NCBI GenBank assembly: GCA_016787135.1
Contig: JAEUVK010000021.1
Location: 1 to 37,311 of the forward strand
Direction of reading: 5' to 3'
Origin: Chitinophagaceae bacterium
GTDB lineage: Bacteria > Bacteroidota > Bacteroidia > Chitinophagales > Chitinophagaceae
Length of the DNA: 37,311 nucleotides
Shown one piece after another: positions 9,070 to 17,414 of this stretch. The notes beneath the pieces are model-generated. The model ran no database searches. It was not told the origin of the DNA and worked only from the letters and a program-made list of their open reading frames with translations. A program made the translations under genes and the position numbers. The first letter of the stretch is position 1; each line of letters opens with the position of its first letter.

Positions 9070-9465
9070 ATGAAAAAAAATTTTTTATTCAGCAGTTTTG
9101 CCTTCCTGTTACTTCTCCATCTCGCTTCATGCGACAAGCAAACGGGCATCACAGTTTCAACGTTCCATGGAAAGTGGAAAACCAGCTATAATGATACGAT
9201 CGAGTTCTTAAGGATTGGCGGCAAGAACATACTTCGGTATAATCAGTCCATGAACCCATCCCTTACGGTACCTGCCAACTATGAATATACTTACCAGGAC
9301 AATAAGCTTGGGGTAAAAGATGGCCTGAGCGGCCTGGCTGTTTTTCGTATTTACCAGAGCTTCCGGTGGCTGGAAGAAGGCCATTCATTTGAAGTGCAGG
9401 GTGTAGAATGGTTCCCTTTCATATCTTCTACCGCTACTTACTTTACATTTACCAGGATTCCATAA
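9070..9465 (+). CDS. Small hypothetical lipoprotein (131 aa)
   Basis: The ATG at 9070 begins a lipoprotein signal peptide (MKKNFLFSSFAFLLLLH) with lipobox LASC, Cys at residue 21. The mature domain of about 110 residues starts FHGKWKTSYNDTIEFLRIGGKN and looks like a small beta-barrel of the lipocalin-like type found in many Bacteroidota lipoproteins (a GKW motif followed by alternating strands). It starts 52 bp after dnaX, so it may be read from the dnaX promoter. Ligand or function is not known. Confidence 0.72.
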   Translation: MKKNFLFSSFAFLLLLHLASCDKQTGITVSTFHGKWKTSYNDTIEFLRIGGKNILRYNQSMNPSLTVPANYEYTYQDNKLGVKDGLSGLAVFRIYQSFRWLEEGHSFEVQGVEWFPFISSTATYFTFTRIP

Positions 9466-9519
9466 ACGCTAAAGGTTTTATTATCTCCATTTGCCGGTTT
9501 CCTATTCATCAATTTACCT

Positions 9520-9527
9520 TAATTTCG
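9520..9527 (+). promoter_or_regulatory. Predicted -7 box of pdhC promoter (TAATTTCG)
   Basis: TAATTTCG matches TAnnTTTG at all but one position and lies 18 nt before the ATG. The nearest upstream TTG (9491-9493) is 26 nt away, longer than usual, so the -33 element is doubtful. Confidence 0.4.
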
Positions 9528-9545
9528 GCCAAAATTTAAAGGCAC

Positions 9546-11168
9546 ATGGCTGAAGTGATATTGATGCCGCGTCTGAGCGACACCATGACAGAGGGAGTGA
9601 TCGCTGCTTGGCACAAAAAAGTTGGCGACCCGGTAAAAAAGGGTGAATTGCTCGCTGAAGTAGAAACCGACAAAGCCACCATGGAACTCGAAAGCTACAA
9701 GGATGGTACTTTATTACACATAGGCACAGAAAAAGGCGGCAAACTTCAGGTGAATGACCTGCTGGCCATCATTGGTAATAAAGGTGAAGATATTTCCGGG
9801 CTGATCGGGGGAACAGGCAGCAATACAGCTAAACAACCTGAGAAAAAAGAAGAAAAGGCCGGAACACCTGTCACCAGTAAACAACAACCTGCCACGGCAA
9901 CACTTGATATTTCAAAAATGGAGGAGGTTGTATTAATGCCCCGGCTTAGTGATACAATGACCGAAGGTGTGATCGCCGGCTGGTTGAAAAAAGTTGGTGA
10001 CACAGTAAAGAAAGGTGACGTATTGGCCGAAATAGAAACCGATAAAGCTACCATGGAGCTCGAGAGCTATAAAAATGGAAAGCTTTTGTACCAGGGAGCC
10101 AAAAAGGGAGAAAAGATAGCAGTGAATGACTTGCTTTGTATAATAGGAGAAGAAGGAAAAGTAAATGTGGATGCGATCGTAGCCGCTGCAAAAGGTGGCG
10201 TTACGGTGGCTGAGACTGCAAGCCCGCAAGCTGAAGTTTTATCTCCGGCTGCGGTCGCTGAACATCATGAAGCTTCCTCTTCGAATGGTAGAGTAAAAGC
10301 CTCTCCTCTGGCCAAAAAATTAGCAGCAGAAAAAGGAATTGACATCAGCAAACTTGCAGGATCCGGCGATGGCGGAAGGATCGTTAAAGCCGATATTGAT
10401 AATTATAAACCGGCAGCAGTAACGACTGCACCGACAGCAGAAACAAAAGCCGCAACGCAGGTATTAACCCCTGTTGTTTCAGGACAGGAAGGCTTTACTG
10501 ATGTTCCGAATTCGCAAATGCGTAATGTCATCGCAAAAAGATTAGGTGAAAGCAAATTCAGTGCACCGCATTTCTACCTGACCATGGAGATCAACATGGA
10601 CAATGCCATGGCAGCCCGTCCACAATTGAATGAAGTAAGCCCGGTCAAGATCAGCTTCAATGATATGGTGGTAAAAGCTTGCGCATTGGCCCTTCGCCAG
10701 CACCCTGCTGTAAATGCTTCATGGCTGGGTGACAAGATACGCCGTTATCATCATGTGCATATCGGTATTGCTGTTGCTATCGAAGATGGGCTGATCGTTC
10801 CGGTAGTGCGTTTTGCTGATCAGAAAACGTTATCGCAGATAGCTGCCGAAAGCAAAGAGCTTAGCGGCAAAGCAAGAAATAAAAAACTACAGCCCAGTGA
10901 ATTCACTGGTAATACATTCACTGTTTCCAACCTTGGCATGATGGATATTGAAGAGTTTACGGCTATCATCAATCCTCCTGACAGTTGCATCCTTGCTGTT
11001 GGAAGGATCAAAGAAGTAGTGGTAAGAAAAGGGGATGGTTTTGGTGTGAGCAATGTTATGAAAGTAACCCTTAGCTGTGATCACCGCAGCGTGGACGGGG
11101 CCTCCGGTGCTGCCTTCCTTCAAACGCTCAAGAAATTCCTTGAAAGCCCCATAACAATGTTACTCTGA
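9546..11168 (+). CDS. pdhC: Pyruvate dehydrogenase complex E2, dihydrolipoamide acetyltransferase, two lipoyl domains
   Basis: The 540-residue E2 core enzyme transfers the acetyl group from lipoyl-lysine to CoA in the pyruvate dehydrogenase complex. It has two lipoyl domains (about 2-80 and 126-204) with the lipoylated lysines in ETDKATMELES at K43 and K167. A peripheral-subunit-binding domain (about 250-284, KASPLAKKLAAEKGIDISKL) is followed by a C-terminal catalytic domain with HRSVDG (H513, D517). The two lipoyl domains are near-identical in protein but differ at many synonymous sites, so the duplication is old and under selection. E1 and E3 genes are not adjacent. An intrinsic terminator follows. 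The PDH assignment rather than another 2-oxoacid complex rests on the overall two-lipoyl layout. Confidence 0.93.
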   Translation: MAEVILMPRLSDTMTEGVIAAWHKKVGDPVKKGELLAEVETDKATMELESYKDGTLLHIGTEKGGKLQVNDLLAIIGNKGEDISGLIGGTGSNTAKQPEKKEEKAGTPVTSKQQPATATLDISKMEEVVLMPRLSDTMTEGVIAGWLKKVGDTVKKGDVLAEIETDKATMELESYKNGKLLYQGAKKGEKIAVNDLLCIIGEEGKVNVDAIVAAAKGGVTVAETASPQAEVLSPAAVAEHHEASSSNGRVKASPLAKKLAAEKGIDISKLAGSGDGGRIVKADIDNYKPAAVTTAPTAETKAATQVLTPVVSGQEGFTDVPNSQMRNVIAKRLGESKFSAPHFYLTMEINMDNAMAARPQLNEVSPVKISFNDMVVKACALALRQHPAVNASWLGDKIRRYHHVHIGIAVAIEDGLIVPVVRFADQKTLSQIAAESKELSGKARNKKLQPSEFTGNTFTVSNLGMMDIEEFTAIINPPDSCILAVGRIKEVVVRKGDGFGVSNVMKVTLSCDHRSVDGASGAAFLQTLKKFLESPITMLL

Positions 11169-11187
11169 TCCTTTTGAAATTTATTAG

Positions 11188-11220
11188 AAAAGCTGCCGAG
11201 TTGTTCGGCAGCTTTTTTTT
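11188..11220 (+). terminator. Intrinsic terminator of pdhC
   Basis: The perfect stem AGCTGCCGA / TCGGCAGCT (11191-11199 with 11205-11213), extended by flanking A/T pairs, has a 5-nt loop and an eight-T run to 11220. Confidence 0.92.
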
Positions 11221-11348
11221 GCAAAATATTGCAGCCCATAAGGTTGTCCTTTGCAACGGGTAAGAGTTATATCTTAAAACAATAAAATTGATCGTATGTA
11301 CTATACTATTTATGACATCCTGCTGTTATTTTAGCAGAAATCTGACCT

Positions 11349-11558
11349 ATGACGCCTAAAGACGACAGCCGGTTTTCCGTTCCTCTCCTGTTCCTTGTTA
11401 CAGGCGGTTCTTTTATCATCTTCAGCCTTGCCTTAAAATTATTGGATGGACAAACGTCTCATATCAGTCTCTTTATTAAAATAGGAATCGCTATGCTGGC
11501 ACTGGGTCTTATCAGCTATATCGGCACAGCGGTCATTAATACCTCATCCGAGGAATAG
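11349..11558 (+). CDS. Small two-helix membrane protein (69 aa)
   Basis: This short ORF has two clear hydrophobic segments: about residues 11-29 (VPLLFLVTGGSFIIFSLAL) and 41-61 (FIKIGIAMLALGLISYIG). Between them is a short polar loop, with a charged N-terminus (MTPKDDSR) and a polar C-terminus. It is not recognised as a known family. It lies between the pdhC terminator and the convergent phosphatase gene (8-bp gap), so it must have its own promoter. The hydrophobic pattern and full use of the space support a real gene. Confidence 0.6.
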   Translation: MTPKDDSRFSVPLLFLVTGGSFIIFSLALKLLDGQTSHISLFIKIGIAMLALGLISYIGTAVINTSSEE

Positions 11559-11566
11559 ATCTTCTA

Positions 11567-13420
11567 TTACTTCATCTGAACTTCTAACAAAACGATCTTT
11601 CCATCCATAGTTGACACGATCAGTTTTCGTTTATCCAAAACACGAACGGTATTCACCATAGAGTTATCTATTTTATGCGTCCATACCACCTGCTGACTGG
11701 TCGGATCAATAGCATACACTACACCGCTTTTTGTCCCGAAAAAAACATTCCCGTCTTTTTCTACCAGCATAGAAGGCACATGTTCATAACCAAAACCACA
11801 ATGTAAACGCCATACTGTTGATTGTTTCTCCCGGCTTGTTGCATAAGCAACAATGGTATCCTGCATGGTCTTTCCATATACCCATTTACCATCTACCGAT
11901 ATACCAATGGATTCCCGGACTGTTGCATCGTTATTTCTCCATAACGTTTTGCCATTTATCACATCAATCGCAGATATATACCGGTCCGGCGCTACAATAT
12001 ATATCACATCATCATGAATAACAGGAATGCAGGCCGCAGGTGAAAAATTGCGTACGGTTGATCCATTGCTCCATCTCCACAATAGCGATCCATTCTTTTT
12101 ATCCAATGCATATAAGTGCCTGTCCCATGCACCAAAAATGATCTTACCGTCATACAATACCGGGGTACTGACTACGGGCCCCTGTAACCCTTCAAACTTC
12201 CACAACAGTTGCCCGGAATGCAGGTCAAGTGCTATGAAAGAATGATCGCTGCCCCCGATAAAAACGGTATCATTACTTATAAGCGGAGAGCCTAATACAG
12301 CAGCGGCTGCTTCATTTTTCCACTTCAGTTTCCCGGTTTTACTATTGATGCAATAAATACTGCCGTCACCGGAACCAAAAACAGCATTTCCTTTCGAAAC
12401 GGCAGGCGAAGAAAAAATCGCCCCCCCTGTATGAAAAACCCATTTCAGTTTACCATCATTTAAAGAAAGGCAAAGAAGTTTTCCGTCCTGGTTGCCCACT
12501 ATTACATTATTACCATCCACTGCCGGGGTTGAAATAATATTTGCTTCAGCAGCATATCTCCATTTTTCCTTTACCTGTTGATACTTATCGTTCATGCTAT
12601 AGTCCGGACGGATAAAATTTTTATCCTTATCGAATTGCCTGGTTTCTATCTTGATCCCTGCCCACACACCCAATGTTTCTGTCAACGGTCTTCTTTCTGA
12701 AAAAAGGATCGAATCATTTCTTACATCTGCCAGGTTGTATCCGCCGGTCTCCTTTTTGGCCCTCAGATTGGAACGGCCCATCACTCCGGGTATATCTTCA
12801 AAGGTCATCGCCTTATTAGCGTGGCCATGCCCGCAAAGTATCGCCCATATATTGTAATGACGCAGGCGGTCAGTGATCTCATACCAATTATCCAAACCAT
12901 TATCTATCGGGTAATGATTGAGAAATATAACAGGCTGCTGCGGCTTCAAAGCCGCCAGTTCCTTATCCAGCCAGTTGATAGCACTGCGGGGAACATGCCC
13001 ATCACTCATACGCACATAAGGGCCCGAAGCACAGCCAATAAAACGGATACCATTATATTCAAAACTGAACTTGTCGTTCCCGAATACAGTACCGAAACCG
13101 ACACCACCGCTTTCACTCCAGCCGGTATCATGATTACCCGGAATGATATGCCAGGGAACATCCAGGCTGTCTAATATCTGCTTAGCCAGTTTTAGTTCTT
13201 CGTTGGTTCCCAATTCGGTGATATCACCTGTCAGCACCACAAAAGCTATATCATTCATTGCATTGATGTCCCGCACTGTCCGGCGAAGGTCCTCTTCGGC
13301 AGAACCGTTGGGCGAACCGATATGTGTATCGGAAATAAAGGCAAACCGGAAGGGTCTTATCTGAGCATAACCTACCGCAAGAAGAGTACAGGCCAGCCAC
13401 GTGATCACTATTTTCTTCAT
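11567..13420 (-). CDS. Secreted metallophosphatase fused to PQQ-like beta-propeller
   Basis: The 617-residue protein starts with a signal peptide (MKKIVITWLACTLLAVGYAQ). Residues about 22-270 form a calcineurin-like metallophosphoesterase with the full metal-ligand set: FISDTHIG (D31, H33), LTGDITELG, IPGNHDTGW, FLNHYPIDN and CGHGHAN. Residues about 290-617 carry a PQQ/pyrrolo-quinoline-type propeller with repeated GxLLWxF and DGKLL/NGKTLW blades. The phosphatase should cleave phosphomonoesters or diesters in the periplasm or outside. The propeller is more likely a binding scaffold than a PQQ dehydrogenase, because no catalytic dehydrogenase residues are seen. It is convergent with the small membrane protein and divergent from the regulator at 13521. 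Confidence 0.88.
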   Translation of the reverse strand: MKKIVITWLACTLLAVGYAQIRPFRFAFISDTHIGSPNGSAEEDLRRTVRDINAMNDIAFVVLTGDITELGTNEELKLAKQILDSLDVPWHIIPGNHDTGWSESGGVGFGTVFGNDKFSFEYNGIRFIGCASGPYVRMSDGHVPRSAINWLDKELAALKPQQPVIFLNHYPIDNGLDNWYEITDRLRHYNIWAILCGHGHANKAMTFEDIPGVMGRSNLRAKKETGGYNLADVRNDSILFSERRPLTETLGVWAGIKIETRQFDKDKNFIRPDYSMNDKYQQVKEKWRYAAEANIISTPAVDGNNVIVGNQDGKLLCLSLNDGKLKWVFHTGGAIFSSPAVSKGNAVFGSGDGSIYCINSKTGKLKWKNEAAAAVLGSPLISNDTVFIGGSDHSFIALDLHSGQLLWKFEGLQGPVVSTPVLYDGKIIFGAWDRHLYALDKKNGSLLWRWSNGSTVRNFSPAACIPVIHDDVIYIVAPDRYISAIDVINGKTLWRNNDATVRESIGISVDGKWVYGKTMQDTIVAYATSREKQSTVWRLHCGFGYEHVPSMLVEKDGNVFFGTKSGVVYAIDPTSQQVVWTHKIDNSMVNTVRVLDKRKLIVSTMDGKIVLLEVQMK

Positions 13421-13472
13421 AGCAGCAAATTACTGATTTCATTCCTGATCATATCAGGTACCAGGGTGATAT

Positions 13473-13494
13473 ACTTTCAAAAAATTTTGAAAGT
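13473..13494. promoter_or_regulatory. Operator-like palindrome over regulator promoter
   Basis: Two perfect 10-bp arms, ACTTTCAAAA and TTTTGAAAGT, are separated by two bases. The right arm contains the TTG -33 element of the promoter for the regulator at 13521. A repressor bound here would block its own transcription. The palindrome also lies 53 bp upstream of the divergent phosphatase gene. Confidence 0.6.
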
Positions 13495-13516
13495 TCGGAA
13501 CATCTGTATAGTTTTG
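13487..13516 (+). promoter_or_regulatory. Promoter of GbsR/MarR-type regulator (TTG, 19 nt, TAGTTTTG)
   Basis: TTG at 13487-13489, a 19-nt spacer and TAGTTTTG at 13509-13516 fit the Bacteroidota -33/-7 pattern exactly. Only 4 nt separate the -7 box from the ATG at 13521. The transcript probably begins at or next to the start codon, which makes it leaderless. Confidence 0.7.
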
Positions 13517-13520
13517 GACT

Positions 13521-14027
13521 ATGAAACTAACAGAAGCCAAACAGCAATTCATCAGTTCATGGGGGGCCTTCGGCACCCATTGGGGTATTAACAGGACCAT
13601 GGCACAGATACATGCCCTCCTGCTGGTAACGCCTGATCCACTGACACAGGATGATATCATGGAGCAGTTGAACATCAGCCGGGGCAATACCAATATGAAT
13701 ATCCGGGAACTGATCAACTGGGGCCTGGTAGAAAGAGTGTTACTCGCCGGAGAACGAAAGGAATACTTTTCGGCAGAAAAGGATATATGGAAAGTGGTGA
13801 AGCAAATTGTAAAAGAAAGAAAGAAACGGGAACTGGAACCTATGCTGAAATTGCTTGATCAACTGGAAGGAGTAGAAGGAGATAAAAAAGACAAGAACAT
13901 AAAGGCGTTTGTTGACACGGTGAGTTCGATAAAACGGCTGGGCAAACAAGCTGATAAAACTTTAGATGCGATGATCAAAGCAGAAGAAAGCTGGTTTGTG
14001 GGGAACCTGATCAAGATATTTAAATAG
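13521..14027 (+). CDS. GbsR/MarR-type transcriptional regulator
   Basis: The 168-residue protein has a winged helix-turn-helix domain (about residues 25-95): WGINRTMAQIHALLLV, then DDIMEQLNISRGNTNMNIRELINWGLVERV and the wing GERKEYFSA. A charged helical C-terminal part probably forms the dimer interface. The closest family is GbsR (MarR superfamily), whose members often repress osmoprotectant, efflux or stress genes. An operator-like palindrome overlaps its own promoter, which suggests autorepression. The next gene (CoA-binding protein) starts 67 bp on, so a shared regulon is possible but not shown. The effector is unknown. Confidence 0.87.
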   Translation: MKLTEAKQQFISSWGAFGTHWGINRTMAQIHALLLVTPDPLTQDDIMEQLNISRGNTNMNIRELINWGLVERVLLAGERKEYFSAEKDIWKVVKQIVKERKKRELEPMLKLLDQLEGVEGDKKDKNIKAFVDTVSSIKRLGKQADKTLDAMIKAEESWFVGNLIKIFK

Positions 14028-14094
14028 TTTTAACGGGCTACAAGAGATGATCCTCTAAAACAAAATCTCCTTCTCATTGTTATGATACTTTAGT

Positions 14095-14460
14095 ATGGAA
14101 AAGAAGCAAACACTTGTCCTTGGCGCATCCGACAACCCTTCCCGATATAGTTACTTAGCCATTCAGAAACTCAGGAGATACGAACATCCCGTGATCGCTA
14201 TCGGAAGAAAAAATACCAAAGTGGGAGACGTAGTGATAGAAAAGGAAACAAAACCATTTTCTGGTGTCGATACCGTTACTCTTTATCTTAATCCCACAAA
14301 CCAAGAGGAATATTACGATTACATACTTTCACTAAATCCGAAACGAATCATTTTCAATCCTGGCGCTGAAAACGAAGAACTGGCAAGGCTTGCAGCCGAA
14401 AACAATATTCAGACCATAGAAGCCTGTACGTTGGTTTTACTAAGCACGGGACAATACTGA
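14095..14460 (+). CDS. CoA-binding domain protein (YccU-like)
   Basis: This 121-residue protein is a single Rossmann-like CoA_binding_2 domain. The N-terminal TLVLGASDNPSRYSYLAIQKL contains the glycine-rich nucleotide-binding loop, and the C-terminal part has the PKRIIFNPGAENEELARLAAENNIQTIEACTLVLL segments typical of YccU-type proteins. It is of normal family length, with no signal peptide. A weak -7-like TACTTTAG (14086-14093) ends two bases before the ATG. The molecular role of the family is uncertain; CoA binding is inferred from homology. Confidence 0.88.
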   Translation: MEKKQTLVLGASDNPSRYSYLAIQKLRRYEHPVIAIGRKNTKVGDVVIEKETKPFSGVDTVTLYLNPTNQEEYYDYILSLNPKRIIFNPGAENEELARLAAENNIQTIEACTLVLLSTGQY

Positions 14461-14650
14461 TATACTTAATCACTCGAAATTTTACGAGAAGCTCCAAAGT
14501 ACTAGCCCTCAATCTTTCTATTTTCCGGTCATTCTGCTTGGAGTTTGAACAAGATTTAGCAAATATTTGTCTCCCGTCCCCACTGAAAACTGTAACAGAT
14601 CAAAATCCGTTACCAGTATCCAAATCCATATATCTATTTAATACTGTCCG

Positions 14651-15121
14651 ATGAAAAACCTGACATTGTCCGGCATTTGCCTGGCATTACTGCTCAACTG
14701 CGCCCCATCATTTGCGCAGGAGAAATTACCGGTGAATGAACCTGACCTGAATAAACCAAAGTTATTCACCGATATTCCTGATAGAATCCCCGTTCACATC
14801 CTTGATCTGCAAAGCCTGGTCAATACAGAAACAGGTAAAGACATCAGTCTGAATATACCCGGAAATAATAATAAAGCTTTTGACGGCAGAGTAATCTCTG
14901 CTGCTGCAAAGTATAATAGTACTATCCGTAGCGTAGTGATACGTTCCGCTGATTTTAACGGTGCCACATTCACCCTGTCCTCTTCCATCCAACCCAACGG
15001 CACCGTTAAATTCACCGGCCGCATTATCAGCCCGAAACATGGCGACCTTTTTGAACTGCAAAAAGAAAATGATCAATATATACTTGTAAAGAAGAACTAC
15101 CATGACCTTATCAATGAATGA
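14651..15121 (+). CDS. Small secreted protein preceding the metzincin; possible trans-acting propeptide or inhibitor
   Basis: The 156-residue protein has an N-terminal signal peptide (MKNLTLSGICLALLLNCAPSFAQ). The mature part is predicted mostly beta: segments such as FDGRVISAAAKYNSTIRSVVI, FNGATFTLSS and TVKFTGRIISPKHGDLFEL, ending YILVKKNYHDLIN. To me it resembles the N-terminal propeptide-like regions of secreted Bacteroidota metalloproteases, but here it is a separate polypeptide. It ends 63 bp before the protease gene on the same strand, and the protease itself lacks a propeptide. A chaperone/inhibitor role is therefore reasonable but inferred. Confidence 0.65.
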   Translation: MKNLTLSGICLALLLNCAPSFAQEKLPVNEPDLNKPKLFTDIPDRIPVHILDLQSLVNTETGKDISLNIPGNNNKAFDGRVISAAAKYNSTIRSVVIRSADFNGATFTLSSSIQPNGTVKFTGRIISPKHGDLFELQKENDQYILVKKNYHDLINE

Positions 15122-15184
15122 CGCCGTAACCTGACCCGTTTTTATCCCTATCATGTACCTGTGAAAACTTAAATCCGCCTTGTT

Positions 15185-16786
15185 ATGACAACAAGTATCC
15201 GAACCCTAATCACGCTGCTGTCAATAGCAGCAGCAATGATGGTGAAAGCTCAAGTTCCCCTTTTAAGCAGCCACCCTTCCGCCACGGCAGTAATGTTCCT
15301 CGATTTCGATGGACATAATGTCGCAGGCACCAGTTGGAATTATAACGGCCCCATAGCCTGCGGAGCGTCGGGGCTGGATAATTCCCAGATCATTGAAGTT
15401 TTTAACCGGGTGTCTGAAGATTATCGCCCTTTCAACATCAATATCACTACTGATTCCACAAAATTCTTAGCTGCCCCGGTAAACCAAAGAATGAGAGTGA
15501 TACTTACCGTCACTTCAAGCTGGTACGGCGCTGCAGGTGGTGTGGCCTTTGTAGGTTCCTTTACCTGGGGAGATGATAACCCTTGTTTCGTTTTTTCTGC
15601 TTTGCTGAATTATAATGTGAAGAACATATCCGAAGCCGCTTCGCATGAAGCCGGTCACACGCTTGGCCTGTATCACCAATCATCCTATGATGCCAATTGC
15701 AATAAACTGACCGACTACAATCCTGGAACCGGATCAGGTGAGATCGGCTGGGCCCCCATCATGGGAGTAGGCTATTACCGTAATATGACCTTATGGAACA
15801 ATGGACCCAACCCGTATGGATGTTCCAGTTTTCAAAGCGATCTCGATGTGATCACATCCGGTGTAAATGGTTTTGGCTACCGGACCGACGACCATGGCAA
15901 TAACTTCGCCAGCGCTACTGCTACCTCTTTCTCCAATAATGAATTTACCACCAGCGGTATCATAGAAAGAAATACCGATGCAGACATTTTCAAATTCAAT
16001 ATGCTGTCTGCCGGGCGCTTTCAGTTAGATGCCATTCCTTATAATGTAGGGACTGGCAATACCGGCTCTGATCTTGATCTGCAGGTCACCCTGTACAACA
16101 ACTCCCAAACAGTATTGAATATATATAATCCCGGAACGTTACTCAGCTCATTGGTAGATACAACACTGAATCCGGGAACATATTATATAAAGGTAGAAGG
16201 GAAGGGTAACCAGTATGCACCCAACTATGCCAGCTTAGGTTCCTACTCCTTACTCGGCCGCTCTACGCCGGGCAGTGTATTAACTGTTCGTAAAATAGAA
16301 TTAAGAGGCTATATGAATAGTGATTCCCACGAGCTGAACTGGATCATAGATGCAGATGAACAGGTGACCAAACAGGTCCTCGAGATCTCTGCCGATGGCA
16401 GAACATTTCAGCCGCTTACAGAACGGGCCAATGACCAGCGATCTTATATCTATCGTCCCAATAACATTACGACGTCTCAATACCGGCTGAATGTAACATT
16501 CGATAACGGGAGAGAATACTATTCCAATGTTATTACTATCCACCAGAATGGAGCTGCTCCGCGTCCTCAATTAAATGGCACATTGATCCGCTCTGCTACC
16601 ATTGCAATAAACAGTCCGGGCATTTACGATTTCCTGATACTTGATATGAATGGCAGGATCGTGAGCAAAGGAAAACTCAGGAATGGCATTAATACATTAG
16701 ATGCGGGCAAAATGATCAGCGGGATGTACATGATACGTTTTACTGCCGACAGGCAGCAATGGACCGATAAATTCGTTCGTCAATAA
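15185..16786 (+). CDS. Secreted metzincin metalloprotease with T9SS C-terminal sorting domain
   Basis: The 533-residue protein has a signal peptide (cleavage near residue 23). A zinc protease domain follows, with HEAGHTLGLYH (zinc ligands H154, H158, H164; catalytic E155) and a following Met-turn-like segment APIMGVGYY, as in reprolysin-like metzincins. Residues about 235-360 look like a pre-peptidase C-terminal (PPC) beta-sandwich. A linker domain follows. The last 75 residues (GIYDFLILDMNGRIVSKGKL, LDAGKMISGMYMIRF, then a short basic tail) fit a T9SS type A sorting domain, so the enzyme should be exported by the system that includes PorT (19276). There is almost no propeptide between signal peptide and catalytic domain. 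The substrate is unknown. Confidence 0.9.
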   Translation: MTTSIRTLITLLSIAAAMMVKAQVPLLSSHPSATAVMFLDFDGHNVAGTSWNYNGPIACGASGLDNSQIIEVFNRVSEDYRPFNINITTDSTKFLAAPVNQRMRVILTVTSSWYGAAGGVAFVGSFTWGDDNPCFVFSALLNYNVKNISEAASHEAGHTLGLYHQSSYDANCNKLTDYNPGTGSGEIGWAPIMGVGYYRNMTLWNNGPNPYGCSSFQSDLDVITSGVNGFGYRTDDHGNNFASATATSFSNNEFTTSGIIERNTDADIFKFNMLSAGRFQLDAIPYNVGTGNTGSDLDLQVTLYNNSQTVLNIYNPGTLLSSLVDTTLNPGTYYIKVEGKGNQYAPNYASLGSYSLLGRSTPGSVLTVRKIELRGYMNSDSHELNWIIDADEQVTKQVLEISADGRTFQPLTERANDQRSYIYRPNNITTSQYRLNVTFDNGREYYSNVITIHQNGAAPRPQLNGTLIRSATIAINSPGIYDFLILDMNGRIVSKGKLRNGINTLDAGKMISGMYMIRFTADRQQWTDKFVRQ

Positions 16787-16842
16787 TCTCTTTCCGGTCC
16801 CGCCTGAGACGGGGCAATAATCCGTTCCCATTTTTACTAATC

Positions 16843-16877
16843 AGAGATTTTTCTTATTTTAGGAAAATCTCTTTTTT
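16843..16877 (+). terminator. Terminator hairpin abutting the next start codon
   Basis: The arms AGAGATTTT (16843-16851) and AAAATCTCT (16864-16872) pair perfectly with a 12-nt loop. A T-run (16872-16877) follows and ends directly at the ATG of the YkuK gene. It is well placed to end the metzincin transcript. The loop contains TATTTTAG, a 7/8 match to the -7 box, which could be the promoter of the next gene. Confidence 0.75.
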
Positions 16878-17351
16878 ATGCGATGGAGAAAATTCAATGG
16901 CGACCCTATTGATCTTCCCATTATCTCGGCGGTCGAGAATGCTATCAAACGGGAAACCGATTCCGGTTATCGGCTGAAAGTTTGCATTGGTACCGACTCA
17001 CAGGTAAAGGGAAAAGAAACAGAATTCGCTACCGTTATCGTGTTCCTCCGGGAAGGTCACGGCGGGTTTATGTTCATTCACAACGAAAAGACCAGGCAGC
17101 AGTACACCATCAAGGAAAGAATGCTGATGGAAGTAGCTAAAAGCATCGAGATCGCTTACGAGTTGTGCAACCTGTTCACCGTGTACAACGTGGATATGGA
17201 GGTACATGCGGACATTAACACTAACCCGCATTTCAAAAGCAACGATGCCCTCAAAGAAGCAATGGGCTACATCCTCGGTATGGGCTTCGCCTTCAAGGCT
17301 AAACCGGAGGCTTTTGCCAGCAGCAGTTGTGCCAATAAAGTGGTGAACTAA
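16878..17351 (+). CDS. RNase H-like YkuK family protein (DUF458)
   Basis: The 157-residue protein matches the YkuK/DUF458 family. It has an RNase H-like fold with acidic residues in CIGTDSQVKG, a central KTRQQYTIKERMLMEVAKSIE helix, VDMEVHADINTNPHFKSNDALKEAMGYILGMGF and the terminal KPEAFASSSCANKVV. The conserved Asp/Glu positions (D in GTDSQ, E/D in EVHADIN) fit a metal-dependent nuclease site, but activity is not established for the family as far as I know. There is no signal peptide. The start codon sits at the end of the preceding terminator T-run, so no independent leader is possible. Confidence 0.86.
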   Translation: MRWRKFNGDPIDLPIISAVENAIKRETDSGYRLKVCIGTDSQVKGKETEFATVIVFLREGHGGFMFIHNEKTRQQYTIKERMLMEVAKSIEIAYELCNLFTVYNVDMEVHADINTNPHFKSNDALKEAMGYILGMGFAFKAKPEAFASSSCANKVVN

Positions 17352-17375
17352 GCGCCCGGCCTTTTAAGACTCTTC

Positions 17376-17400
17376 AAAAATTGCGGAGCCACCTCCGCAA
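17376..17400 (-). terminator. Intrinsic terminator of small leftward ORFs
   Basis: The perfect stem TTGCGGAG / CTCCGCAA (17381-17388 with 17393-17400) has a CCAC loop. Read leftward it is followed by TTTTT (17380-17376). It lies 14 bp beyond the stop of the 28-aa ORF, which supports that ORF being transcribed. Confidence 0.8.
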
Positions 17401-17414
17401 GAGAAATTGTCTCC

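Noticed and set aside
13444..13458. CCTGAT / ATCAGG small inverted repeat
   Set aside because: The 6-bp arms are too short to claim as an operator next to the much stronger palindrome at 13473-13494.
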